Origin: Limisoma sp963590405
GTDB taxonomy: Bacteria > Bacteroidota > Bacteroidia > Bacteroidales > Muribaculaceae
DNA length: 25,298 nt
Direction: 5' to 3'
Assembly (NCBI GenBank): GCA_963590405.1
Contig: CAVAPE010000033.1
Span: forward strand, 1-25,298
This document shows, piece by piece, positions 1 to 6,648 of this stretch. The notes beneath the pieces were generated by a model. The model was given only the letters and a program-made list of their open reading frames with translations. It did not search any database and was not told the DNA's origin. The position numbers were made by a program, and so were the translations under genes. Position 1 is the first letter of the stretch; each line of letters opens with the position of its first letter.

Positions 1-13
1 GGCGTGATGCCTC

Positions 14-203
14 TTATCGCGTTTAGCACGGGACGGCCTCGGAATTGGAGCCCCGGAAATTTCTAAGAATGCACCATGCCTTATGACGTATGCATCGCTT
101 ATCAAATTTCCAGAGGCTACAACACGAGCCACCTGTCACATATTATTTCCGTGCTTGTTATTCCAATTTGAGTTTCCGAGGCTCTTGGCTAAACGCGAAA
201 TAA
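14..203. ncRNA. candidate structured RNA of about 190 nt, family unknown
   Basis: The two ends of this stretch are complementary over a long distance. Bases 17-27 pair with 188-198 (core CGCGTTTAGC with GCTAAACGCG), and TTAT at 14-17 can pair with ATAA at 200-203. Bases 36-44 pair with 174-182 (GCCTCGGAA with TTCCGAGGC), and 45-49 with 162-166. Inside, 55-62 pairs with 104-111 (GGAAATTT with AAATTTCC); this encloses a smaller hairpin (TAAG 64-67 with CTTA 98-101, ATGCA 69-73 with TGCAT 91-95). Bases 111-118 can pair with 127-135. No open reading frame is convincing here. A long rod with a closing stem and an asymmetric central opening recalls 6S-like RNAs, but that is a resemblance in shape only. 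Strand is unresolved: a T-rich run follows at 215-222 on the plus strand, and any plus-strand promoter would lie off the window. A decayed or DNA-level element is the alternative. Confidence 0.5.
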
Positions 204-235
204 TAGCGAATGCTTTGTTTTTCCACAATGTCTTC

Positions 236-263
236 AGGTATATGTCCTTTTGAGCATATACCT
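236..263. repeat. inverted repeat, 9-bp arms
   Basis: AGGTATATG at 236-244 and CATATACCT at 255-263 are perfect reverse complements around a 10-base loop. No T-run follows on either strand, so it is not a typical intrinsic terminator. A second small hairpin follows at once: AGTAC 265-269, loop GAAA, GTACT 274-278. The pair lies between the structured stretch and the umuD promoter. Function unknown; it could bind protein, or close the 3' side of a transcript coming from the left. Confidence 0.5.
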
Positions 264-386
264 AAGTACGAAAGTACTAAAAATAAAGGAATTTCATCCG
301 ATTTCTCAATAAACTTTTTTCAGACTCTCGGCTATTTTATCTAAAGTGCAGAGTTCAGCACACGGCGAGAGATTTTCGAATTTATA

Positions 387-428
387 TTGATAACGTATTA
401 CATATATCAAGATAAAGCGGTATATTTG
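387..428 (+). promoter_or_regulatory. promoter of the umuD-umuC operon with a candidate operator
   Basis: TATATTTG at 421-428 fits the Bacteroidetes -7 consensus TAnnTTTG and lies 19 bases before the ATG at 448, giving a very short leader. No TTTG is found at the expected -33 place. Instead a palindrome, TTGATA (387-392) N12 TATCAA (405-410), covers that position. A poor -33 together with a palindrome over it suggests a regulated promoter. The first gene encodes a likely DNA-binding, self-cleaving protein, so self-repression is a reasonable inference. No E. coli LexA box (CTG-N10-CAG) was seen. Confidence 0.5.
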
Positions 429-447
429 CATATAAAAGTGCTGAATT

Positions 448-1086
448 ATGGAAGAAAACGAGATAAAGAAGAAGGGCAGGCACGGAGGGGCGAGGCCGGG
501 GGCTGGACGGCCGTCGACCGACAGCAAACTCTACACTTTCCGTGCGCCGGGTGCGATGGCGAAGGTGATTGACGAACAGGAGAGCAAGACGGACTTCATA
601 AAGGGCTGCATCGAGAGGACGATTGCTGGCGCAGAAACGGCATTCGGCAAGATTGGCACTGTCTATCCGGCGGCAAGTATGGAGGGGCTCGACCTGCCGT
701 TTTTCGACCTTAGCATCAAGGCGGGCTTCCCCATCCCGCTCGACAACGATGCTAAAAGTCAGGACATCGACCTGCTGCGCATGATTTGCCCTCACCCCAA
801 TGCGAGTTACCTGATTCGCGTGGTGGGCGACTCGATGATTGATGCCGACATCCACAGCGGCGACATCATCATAGTGGACAAAAGCAACCGCAACCCTACC
901 CCACAGGAGGTGGCTGTGTGCGAACTCAACGGCGAATACACGCTGAAGAGGTTCGAAATGCGCAACGGCAACGAGGGCTGGCTCATCCCTGCCAATCCTG
1001 ACTATCCCGAAATCCGCATCACGGAGGGCGACGACTTCTCAATATGGGGCGTGGTGACATACGTAATCCACAAGACGAGAGGATAA
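448..1086 (+). CDS. umuD: UmuD-like self-cleaving S24 peptidase with N-terminal ribbon-helix-helix-like region
   Basis: This is the regulatory subunit of DNA polymerase V, or a LexA-type repressor with the same fold; 212 residues against about 139 for E. coli UmuD. Residues about 88-212 align with UmuD. The Ala-Gly cleavage site is A92-G93 (KAGFPIP), the nucleophile is S129 (GDSMID) and the general base is K167 (EYTLKR). Their spacing matches E. coli C24/G25, S60 and K97. The extra N-terminus has a Gly/Arg/Pro AT-hook-like run (13-22) and then a pattern like a ribbon-helix-helix domain: strand 27-34, helix about 35-44, helix about 47-60 with TDFI. It lies 4 bases before umuC. By inference, RecA-stimulated cleavage would separate the DNA-binding part from the polymerase-activating part. 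The S24 assignment is firm; the DNA-binding part rests on pattern only. Confidence 0.9.
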   Translation: MEENEIKKKGRHGGARPGAGRPSTDSKLYTFRAPGAMAKVIDEQESKTDFIKGCIERTIAGAETAFGKIGTVYPAASMEGLDLPFFDLSIKAGFPIPLDNDAKSQDIDLLRMICPHPNASYLIRVVGDSMIDADIHSGDIIIVDKSNRNPTPQEVAVCELNGEYTLKRFEMRNGNEGWLIPANPDYPEIRITEGDDFSIWGVVTYVIHKTRG

Positions 1087-1090
1087 GAGG

Positions 1091-2356
1091 ATGTATGCCC
1101 TCGTAGACTGCAATAGTTTCTTCTGCTCGGTGGAAAAGGTGTTCCATCCGGGTTTAAGGGGTAAGCCTGTGGTTGTGCTTTCGAGCAACGACGGGTGCAT
1201 CGTTGCGCTCACGCCCGAAGCAAAGGCGGTGGGTCTGCATCGCGGCGACCCGCTGTTCAAGGTGAAGGACATTGTGGAGAGAAACAAGGTGCACGTGTTT
1301 TCCACCAATATGATGCTCTACGCCGCCATGAGCAAGCGCATCGTGGGCATTATGCGCGAAAGCGTGGCACAGGTGGAGCAATACAGCATCGACGAGAGTT
1401 TCTGCAATCTGCAGGGCTATGAGAGGCGCTACGACCTCGTGGAGATGATGCGCGCACTTAAAGACAAGATACTCCTCTACACAGACGTTCCCGTGAGCGT
1501 GGGCATAGCCCCGACTAAGACGTTGGCGAAGATGGGCAGCAAGTTCGCGAAGGAATACAAGGGTTACAGAGGTGTGTGCATGATTGACACTGACGAGAAG
1601 CGGCGCAAGGCGCTCAGCCTTTTCCCGCTGAAGGACGTATGGGGGATTGGTAGGCAAACGCTTGCCAAACTGGAATACTACGGCATACGCACGCCGCTTG
1701 ACTTTGCCGACAAGAGTGAGCAATGGGTGCGGAGCCACCTCGCCAAGCCCGGAGTGCAGACGTGGCTGGAACTCAACGGACATCCGTGCATCGACACGAC
1801 AGAGGTCAAGCGAAAGAAGACAATCTGCACCTCGCGCAGTTTCGGGGAGATGATATCTGACTACGACTCGATGAAAGCCTCGATTGCTACGTTCGCAAGC
1901 AGTTGCGCCAACAACCTCCGCGCACAAGCGTCGGGAGCGAGGAGCGTGACAGTGTTCATTGCGAGCAACCGCTTCCGCGAAGACCTACTGCAATATGCCA
2001 ATTCCGCCACCGCTATGCTCCCTATCGCCACAAGCGACACGTTGGAAATAACTCAGGCCGCAATACAAGCCCTGCAAAGCATCTGGCGCGAAGGTGTGCA
2101 ATACAAGCGCTCGGGCGTGATTGTAGGCGATATACAAGCCAATGAGAGCATCGAGGGCATTCTCTTTGACCCAGTCAAGAACCGCCCTGAGAGAGCCCGC
2201 CTAATGCAGGAAATCGACCTTATAAACCAACGCTACGGCATTAAGACCGTGAAGATAGCCGCCGAAGGCGACGACCGGCAGCGATGGAAGGTGAAATGCG
2301 ACCATCGCAGCGGCAATTACCTCACCAGCGCCGAAGAACTTCTAACAGTCAGATAA
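1091..2356 (+). CDS. umuC: UmuC, Y-family DNA polymerase V catalytic subunit
   Basis: This error-prone polymerase copies past damaged template bases with UmuD'. It has 421 residues, close to the 422 of E. coli UmuC. The catalytic carboxylates are visible: D6 in DCNSFF, and D101-E102 in YSIDESF. F11 occupies the usual steric-gate place that excludes ribonucleotides. GIAPTKTLAK (about 138-147) and VWGIGRQT are typical palm/thumb motifs. A little-finger domain follows (about 240-345). ILFD near 355 sits where E. coli UmuC has its clamp-binding LNLF, and the end (QRWKVK, then YLTS) matches the UmuC C-terminal domain. The start overlaps a GAGG just after the umuD stop, so translation is probably coupled. 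All key residues are present and no break is seen. Confidence 0.95.
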   Translation: MYALVDCNSFFCSVEKVFHPGLRGKPVVVLSSNDGCIVALTPEAKAVGLHRGDPLFKVKDIVERNKVHVFSTNMMLYAAMSKRIVGIMRESVAQVEQYSIDESFCNLQGYERRYDLVEMMRALKDKILLYTDVPVSVGIAPTKTLAKMGSKFAKEYKGYRGVCMIDTDEKRRKALSLFPLKDVWGIGRQTLAKLEYYGIRTPLDFADKSEQWVRSHLAKPGVQTWLELNGHPCIDTTEVKRKKTICTSRSFGEMISDYDSMKASIATFASSCANNLRAQASGARSVTVFIASNRFREDLLQYANSATAMLPIATSDTLEITQAAIQALQSIWREGVQYKRSGVIVGDIQANESIEGILFDPVKNRPERARLMQEIDLINQRYGIKTVKIAAEGDDRQRWKVKCDHRSGNYLTSAEELLTVR

Positions 2357-2361
2357 CACAA

Positions 2362-2391
2362 GAACGGATAGCGCAAATGCGCTATCCGTTC
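2362..2391. terminator. hairpin between convergent umuC and rplQ
   Basis: A perfect 13-bp stem (GAACGGATAGCGC, 2362-2374, with its complement at 2379-2391) closes a 4-base AAAT loop, 5 bases after the umuC stop and 26 bases past the rplQ stop. The symmetric stem can form in both transcripts. The T-tract is poor on plus and moderate on minus (TTGTGTT), so it may terminate the long ribosomal transcript better than umuC, or act mainly as a 3' end stabiliser. Confidence 0.75.
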
Positions 2392-2417
2392 CTATAATAG
2401 TATCGAGAATACTCTGA

Positions 2418-2909
2418 CTATTCTGCTGCCTTCTCCTCTGCTGGTGCTTCGGTTGCAGGAGCTTCAACTGCAGGAGCAGCTTCAGCGGCCTTGCGTGAAG
2501 AGCGGCGAGTACGGGTTGTTTTCTTCTTGGCTGCTGTCTTGAGCATGTTTTCGTTGTAGTCAACGAGCTCGATGAAGCAAGTCTTAGCGTTGTCACCAAG
2601 GCGGTTGCCAGTCTTGATGATACGAGTATAGCCACCTGGACGGTCAGCAATTTTCTTAGCGACTTCCTGGAAAAGCTCAGTCACTGCATTCTTGTTTTGC
2701 AGGTAACTGAACACAACACGACGAGAGTTTGTAGTGTCGTCCTTGGCGCGGTTGATGATTGGCTCTGCATAGACACGCAATGCTTTAGCCTTTGCCAATG
2801 TAGTGAAAATGCGCTTGTGCATGATGAGCGAAATCGTCATGTTTGCCAATGTGGCATCCAAGTGCGCTTTCTTACGGCTTAAGTGATTGATTTTCTTATT
2901 ATGTCTCAT
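2418..2909 (-). CDS. rplQ: 50S ribosomal protein L17
   Basis: L17 binds 23S rRNA domains and sits near the exit tunnel. The conserved core is residues 1-118, beginning MRHNKKINHLSRKKAHL, with KPGG-like PGGYTRI near 91-97. After it comes a low-complexity tail (about 120-163): first basic (AAKKKTTRTRRSSRK), then rich in Ala, Glu and Pro. The protein is therefore about 40 residues longer than E. coli L17 (127). Such tails are common in Bacteroidetes L17, and the tail is likely disordered. This is the last gene of the superoperon, 5 bases after rpoA. Confidence 0.97.
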   Translation of the reverse strand: MRHNKKINHLSRKKAHLDATLANMTISLIMHKRIFTTLAKAKALRVYAEPIINRAKDDTTNSRRVVFSYLQNKNAVTELFQEVAKKIADRPGGYTRIIKTGNRLGDNAKTCFIELVDYNENMLKTAAKKKTTRTRRSSRKAAEAAPAVEAPATEAPAEEKAAE

Positions 2910-2914
2910 TGTAG

Positions 2915-3910
2915 TTATTCTTTATCTAATTTGTACTTTGAAATATCCATTCCAAACGAAAGGTTCAGGCTGGCCAACAATTCGTCGAGCTCGGTGAGCG
3001 ACTTCTTACCGAAGTTGCGGAACTTCAACAAGTCTGTCTTGTTGAACTGCACGAGTTCGCCGAGAGTTTCAACCTCTGCGCTCTTCAAGCAGTTGAGAGC
3101 ACGCACTGAGAGATCCATGTCTGTAAGTTTGGACTTGAGGAGTTGGCGCATGTGGAGCACTTCCTCATCAAATTCCTCGTTGCTTTCAGACTCTGTAGTC
3201 TCAAGGGCGATTTTCTCGTCAGAGAAGAGCATGAAGTGATGAATCAAGATTTTTGCAGCCTCTTTCAATGCTTCTTTCGGATGGATAGATCCGTCAGTAG
3301 AAATCTCAAGAACCAATTTTTCGTAGTCGGTCTTTTGCTCTACACGATAGTTCTCTACTGCATACTTCACATTGACAATCGGAGTATAGATTGAGTCGAT
3401 GGCGATGACGTCGATGGCGTCAGTTGGCTGACGGTTTTCATCGGCTGGCACATAACCACGACCCTTATTGATTGTAAAGTCCATCGTGAACGAAGCCACA
3501 GTTGGATCTAAATGGCAAATAACCAAGTCAGGATTCAACACTTCGAATCCGCTGAGTTCGTTGCCCAAATCACCGGCTGTCAAGACTTCTTTGCCCGATA
3601 CGTTGATTTTGCCCGCAGTTGGCTCCTCGGTCTCAACAAGATGTTTGAAACGCACCTTCTTGAGGTTAAGGATAATGTTGGTCACATCCTCGATAACCCC
3701 TGGGATTGTTGCAAACTCGTGTTTCACTCCGTCTATACGGATAGACGAGATAGCATAACCCTCGAGCGAAGAAAGAAGAATTCTTCGCAAGGCGTTGCCG
3801 ACGGTTACACCGTAACCCGGCTCCAACGGACGGAATTCGAATTTTCCGTAGCGATTGTCCGCCTCGAGCATTAATACTTTATCAGGTTTCTGAAATGCTA
3901 AAATAGCCAT
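2915..3910 (-). CDS. rpoA: RNA polymerase alpha subunit
   Basis: This subunit starts RNA polymerase assembly by dimerising, and its C-terminal domain touches activators and DNA. It has 331 residues, against 329 in E. coli. The N-terminal domain (1 to about 230) has GYGVTVGNALRRILLSSLEG near 33-52, the dimer and beta-contact region. An acidic linker (TTESESNEEFDEE, about 240) leads to the C-terminal domain (about 262-325) with LSVRALNCLKSAEVETLGEL and the NFGKKSLTEL helix-hairpin-helix. It lies between rpsD and rplQ, as in the alpha operon of many bacteria, so polymerase supply is tied to ribosome synthesis. Confidence 0.98.
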   Translation of the reverse strand: MAILAFQKPDKVLMLEADNRYGKFEFRPLEPGYGVTVGNALRRILLSSLEGYAISSIRIDGVKHEFATIPGVIEDVTNIILNLKKVRFKHLVETEEPTAGKINVSGKEVLTAGDLGNELSGFEVLNPDLVICHLDPTVASFTMDFTINKGRGYVPADENRQPTDAIDVIAIDSIYTPIVNVKYAVENYRVEQKTDYEKLVLEISTDGSIHPKEALKEAAKILIHHFMLFSDEKIALETTESESNEEFDEEVLHMRQLLKSKLTDMDLSVRALNCLKSAEVETLGELVQFNKTDLLKFRNFGKKSLTELDELLASLNLSFGMDISKYKLDKE

Positions 3911-3925
3911 GGATATTACAATTTA

Positions 3926-4531
3926 TTATTTAGAATACAACTCGACGATTGCCTGTTCCTTGATGTTCTCTGGGATATCTTCACGTGCAGGCAAGTGAAG
4001 CAATTTGCCACCCTTGGTGCTTTCGTCCCACTCCAACCAAGGATATTTGCTGTGGTTGAAGCCAGCCAAAGCGTCTGCGATGTTCTCCAAAGACTTTGAT
4101 TTCTCGCGAACTGCAACAACATCGCCCGGCTTAACGCTGTAAGAAGGGATGTTGAGCACACCACCGTTTACAGTGATGTGGCGGTGAGAAACCAACTGAC
4201 GTGCGGCTGCACGTGTAGGAGCGATTCCCAAACGATAAACTACATTGTCGAGACGAGCCTCGAGCAATTGCAACAATACCTCACCGGTGATACCTTTGGT
4301 GTGCTCTGCTTTCTCGAAGAGATTGCGGAACTGTTTCTCCAAAACGCCGTAAGTGTATTTGGCTTTCTGCTTTTCGAGCAACTGCTTGCCGTACTCAGAA
4401 GTCTTTCTTCTTTTGTTGGCACCGTGCTGACCTGGAGCGTAGTTCTTCTTCGAAAGAACTTTGTCCTCGCCGAAAATAGGTTCGCCGAATTTTCTTGCTA
4501 TTTTACTTTTTGGTCCAGTATATCTAGCCAT
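3926..4531 (-). CDS. rpsD: 30S ribosomal protein S4 (cysteine-free form)
   Basis: S4 is a primary 16S rRNA binder that starts 30S assembly. It has 201 residues. The N-terminal part lacks the four zinc-binding cysteines of Zn+ S4 proteins. The S4 RNA-binding domain (about 91-155) is seen in RLDNVVYRLGIAPTRAAARQLVSHRHITVNG. S4 is a known self-regulator of the alpha operon in other bacteria. Here a structured 125-base spacer lies directly upstream of its start, while most neighbours are separated by less than 20 bases; autoregulation from that spacer is an inference. Confidence 0.98.
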   Translation of the reverse strand: MARYTGPKSKIARKFGEPIFGEDKVLSKKNYAPGQHGANKRRKTSEYGKQLLEKQKAKYTYGVLEKQFRNLFEKAEHTKGITGEVLLQLLEARLDNVVYRLGIAPTRAAARQLVSHRHITVNGGVLNIPSYSVKPGDVVAVREKSKSLENIADALAGFNHSKYPWLEWDESTKGGKLLHLPAREDIPENIKEQAIVELYSK

Positions 4532-4564
4532 TTTTTAGTCTTTTTAAAATTAAAGTTTTTATCG

Positions 4565-4635
4565 AATCCGCCTAGTGCAGCCGCGATTGCAGAGAGGTGG
4601 TTGATAGTGCAATCTATTTCACATCGGCTGGATCC
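4565..4635 (-). promoter_or_regulatory. candidate S4-responsive leader between rpsK and rpsD
   Basis: In the 125 bases between the rpsK stop and the rpsD start there is a nested stem: CAGCCG 4578-4583 with CGGCTG 4625-4630, and GATTGCA 4585-4591 with TGCAATC 4608-4614. The joint has 1 base on one side and 10 on the other. The outer ends (GAATCC at 4564, GGATCC at 4630) can nearly extend it. No open frame or promoter match was seen. S4 leader elements are known from several bacterial groups, so a leader bound by S4 is the best reading. It could also be an attenuator or an RNA-processing site. Confidence 0.5.
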
Positions 4636-4656
4636 TTAGTAATATTTAATCAGAGA

Positions 4657-5046
4657 TTATACTCTTCTTCTCTTAGGAGGACGACATCCATTGTGTGGAA
4701 GCGGTGTAACGTCGATAATCTCTGTTACTTCGATACCTGCTCCGTGCACTGTGCGGATAGCTGACTCACGTCCGTTACCCGGTCCCTTAACGTAAGCTTT
4801 CACCTTACGCAAGCCAAGGTCGTAGGCAACCTTTGCGCAATCCTGCGCTGCCATTTGGGCTGCGTACGGTGTGTTCTTTTTCGATCCTCTAAAACCCATC
4901 TTGCCGGCGCTTGACCAGCTGATGACTTGTCCCTCACTGTTTGCTAAGCACACAATGATGTTGTTGAAAGATGAGTGTACATGCAATTGGCCGACGCCGT
5001 CAACCTTAACATTTCTCTTCTTTGCTGCGACTGTTTTTTTTGCCAT
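4657..5046 (-). CDS. rpsK: 30S ribosomal protein S11
   Basis: S11 forms part of the 30S platform at the mRNA exit, next to S7. It has 129 residues. The typical central stretch SWSSAGKMGFRGSKKNTPYAAQ is present at about 43-64, and the end carries the invariant PLPHNGCRPPKRRRV. It lies between rpsM, 9 bases upstream, and the structured spacer before rpsD. Confidence 0.98.
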   Translation of the reverse strand: MAKKTVAAKKRNVKVDGVGQLHVHSSFNNIIVCLANSEGQVISWSSAGKMGFRGSKKNTPYAAQMAAQDCAKVAYDLGLRKVKAYVKGPGNGRESAIRTVHGAGIEVTEIIDVTPLPHNGCRPPKRRRV

Positions 5047-5055
5047 ACTTTAATT

Positions 5056-5436
5056 TTATTTAGTAGCTTTTTTCTTGTTAGCAACTGTCTTTTTGCGACC
5101 CTTGCGAGTGCGCGCATTGTTCTTCGTGCTCTGTCCGCGTACTGGAAGACCATTACGGTGACGGATGCCACGATAGCAACCGATATCCATCAATCGCTTG
5201 ATGTTCAATTGGATCTCACTACGGAGATCACCTTCTACTTTGTAGTCTGCTCCGATTACCTCACGCACGGCTGCTGCCTGTGCATCAGTCCAGTCCTGCA
5301 CCTTGATGTCCTTGTCAACACCAGCCTTTGCCAAGATTTTGTTGGCTGAGCTACGGCCGATGCCAAAGATATATGTAAGGGCAATTTCTCCTCTCTTATT
5401 TTGGGGCAAGTCTACACCTACTATACGTACTGCCAT
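5056..5436 (-). CDS. rpsM: 30S ribosomal protein S13
   Basis: S13 sits in the 30S head and contacts P-site tRNA and 50S L5. It has 126 residues. The start MAVRIVGVDLPQNKR and the helix-two-turns-helix part (TYIFGIGRSSANKIL, about 22-36) are typical. GIRHRNGLPVRGQSTKNNARTRKG near 94-117 is the tRNA-contacting basic tail, continued by a lysine-rich end. A TAnnTTTG match on the minus strand (TATTTTTG, at 5456-5463) lies 20 bases before the start but has no -33 partner, so I do not call a promoter. Confidence 0.98.
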   Translation of the reverse strand: MAVRIVGVDLPQNKRGEIALTYIFGIGRSSANKILAKAGVDKDIKVQDWTDAQAAAVREVIGADYKVEGDLRSEIQLNIKRLMDIGCYRGIRHRNGLPVRGQSTKNNARTRKGRKKTVANKKKATK

Positions 5437-5469
5437 ATACTATTATAATTTTTTGCAAAAATAATAAAA

Positions 5470-5586
5470 TTATCCTTGACGTTGTTTTAATTTCGGATTT
5501 TTCTTGTTGATTACATACACGCGTCCTTTTCTTCTGACGATTTTGCTGTCGGCCGTGCGTTTCTTTACTGAAGCTCTTACTTTCAT
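5470..5586 (-). CDS. rpmJ: 50S ribosomal protein L36, fully cysteine-free
   Basis: A short gene of 38 residues, read from ATG at 5586 to TAA at 5470. It starts MKVRASVKKR, has IVRRKGRVYVIN in the middle and ends KLKQRQG, as all L36 proteins do. The classic form binds zinc with three cysteines and a histidine; here none of the four ligands is present (RTADSK replaces the CxxC region, INKKNPKLK the second half). L36 helps fold 23S rRNA near the factor-binding side. It lies between infA and rpsM, the usual Bacteroidetes order. Confidence 0.96.
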   Translation of the reverse strand: MKVRASVKKRTADSKIVRRKGRVYVINKKNPKLKQRQG

Positions 5587-5600
5587 TTTTATTTCTTTTT

Positions 5601-5819
5601 TTATTTGTATCTAAAAGCAATTCTGCCCTTCGAGAGGTCGTAAGGCGACATTTCAACTCTTACTTTGTCTCCCGGAAGGATCTTGATGTAATGCATACGC
5701 ATTTTTCCGGAGATGTGGGCTGTGATCTGATGACCGTTTTCAAGTTCTACCTTGAACATTGCATTCGACAAAGCCTCTACAATCACTCCGTCCTGTTCTA
5801 TTGCTGCTTGTTTTGACAT
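5601..5819 (-). CDS. infA: translation initiation factor IF-1
   Basis: IF-1 covers the A site of the 30S subunit during initiation and supports IF-2 and IF-3. It has 72 residues, the standard length, and is a single OB-fold. MFKVELENGHQITAHISGKMRMHYIKILPGDKVRVEMSPYDL shows the expected pattern and the end is KGRIAFRYK. It is 38 bases after map and 14 bases before rpmJ. Confidence 0.98.
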   Translation of the reverse strand: MSKQAAIEQDGVIVEALSNAMFKVELENGHQITAHISGKMRMHYIKILPGDKVRVEMSPYDLSKGRIAFRYK

Positions 5820-5857
5820 AAGTTCTTTTTTATTGCGATTTACCGTTGTTTGTTGTT

Positions 5858-6631
5858 CTATTGTCGGGTTTCTCCTTCAATAAACTCGAATGAAGAAAGG
5901 ATTTCAGCCTTGCCGCCGCGGATGGCTACCGTGTGCTCGAAGTGAGCCGATGGCTTACGGTCCTTAGTGCGGCATGTCCAGCCGTCACGTTCGATGACGA
6001 TGTTGCGGCTGCCCATGTTGATCATTGGCTCGATGGCGATGCACATGCCTTCCTTGATGAGTGGTCCCACACCGGGACGGCCATAATTAGGCACAGCAGG
6101 CTCTTCATGCAGTTTCTTTCCAATGCCGTGACCGGTCATCTCTCTCACCACAGTGAAACCGCGCTTTTCGCAATAGGTCTGCACTGCGTTGCCGATGTGT
6201 CCGATGCGGTTGCCCACCACCGCTTGTGCTATACCCTCGTAGAGGGCTGCCTTTGTGGTGTCGAGCAGTTCGCGGACGCGGGGTTCTATTTCGCCCACTG
6301 CAAAAGTGTAGGCTGAGTCGCCGTTGTAGCCATCAACGATGGCGCCACAATCAATCGACACGATGTCGCCCTCGCGGAGCGTTGCGTTGGAAGGTATGCC
6401 GTGCACAATGGTTTCGTTGACCGAAACGCAGAGTGTGTTGGGATAACCTGCATAACCGAGGAATCCAGGGATTCCGCCATTGTCTCTAATGAACTCTTCT
6501 GCTATCTTGTCAAGTTTCAGCGTTGTAATCCCTGGTGCAATCCACTTCGACAATTCGCCGAGCGTCTTCCCCACCAGGAGATTACTTACACGCATCAACT
6601 CTATTTCTTCATCTGTTTTCAGATAAATCAT
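5858..6631 (-). CDS. map: type I methionine aminopeptidase
   Basis: This cytoplasmic metalloenzyme removes the initiator methionine from new proteins. It has 257 residues, with no N-terminal zinc-finger extension, as in bacterial type I enzymes. The five metal ligands are in place: D94 (SIDCG), D105 (NGDSAYT), H168 (TGHGIG), E201 (AIEPM) and E232 (FEHT). H77 (IVHGIP) is the substrate-contact histidine. The gene is 17 bases after secY and is co-transcribed with the ribosomal genes, which fits its role at the ribosome exit. Confidence 0.97.
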   Translation of the reverse strand: MIYLKTDEEIELMRVSNLLVGKTLGELSKWIAPGITTLKLDKIAEEFIRDNGGIPGFLGYAGYPNTLCVSVNETIVHGIPSNATLREGDIVSIDCGAIVDGYNGDSAYTFAVGEIEPRVRELLDTTKAALYEGIAQAVVGNRIGHIGNAVQTYCEKRGFTVVREMTGHGIGKKLHEEPAVPNYGRPGVGPLIKEGMCIAIEPMINMGSRNIVIERDGWTCRTKDRKPSAHFEHTVAIRGGKAEILSSFEFIEGETRQ

Positions 6632-6648
6632 CTTTGGTCCTCGTCAAA

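Noticed and set aside
306..527. 73-codon minus-strand frame between the left non-coding region and umuD
   Set aside because: It overlaps the umuD promoter and start on the opposite strand and has no family resemblance or ribosome binding region.
1154..1927. Long open frame of 257 codons on the minus strand across umuC
   Set aside because: It is a shadow of umuC, whose catalytic motifs are complete on the other strand; the shadow has no recognisable pattern.
5456..5463. TATTTTTG (minus strand) before rpsM as an internal promoter
   Set aside because: The -7 pattern fits but no TTTG lies about 20 bases upstream, and the spacer is A/T-rich, where such matches occur by chance.
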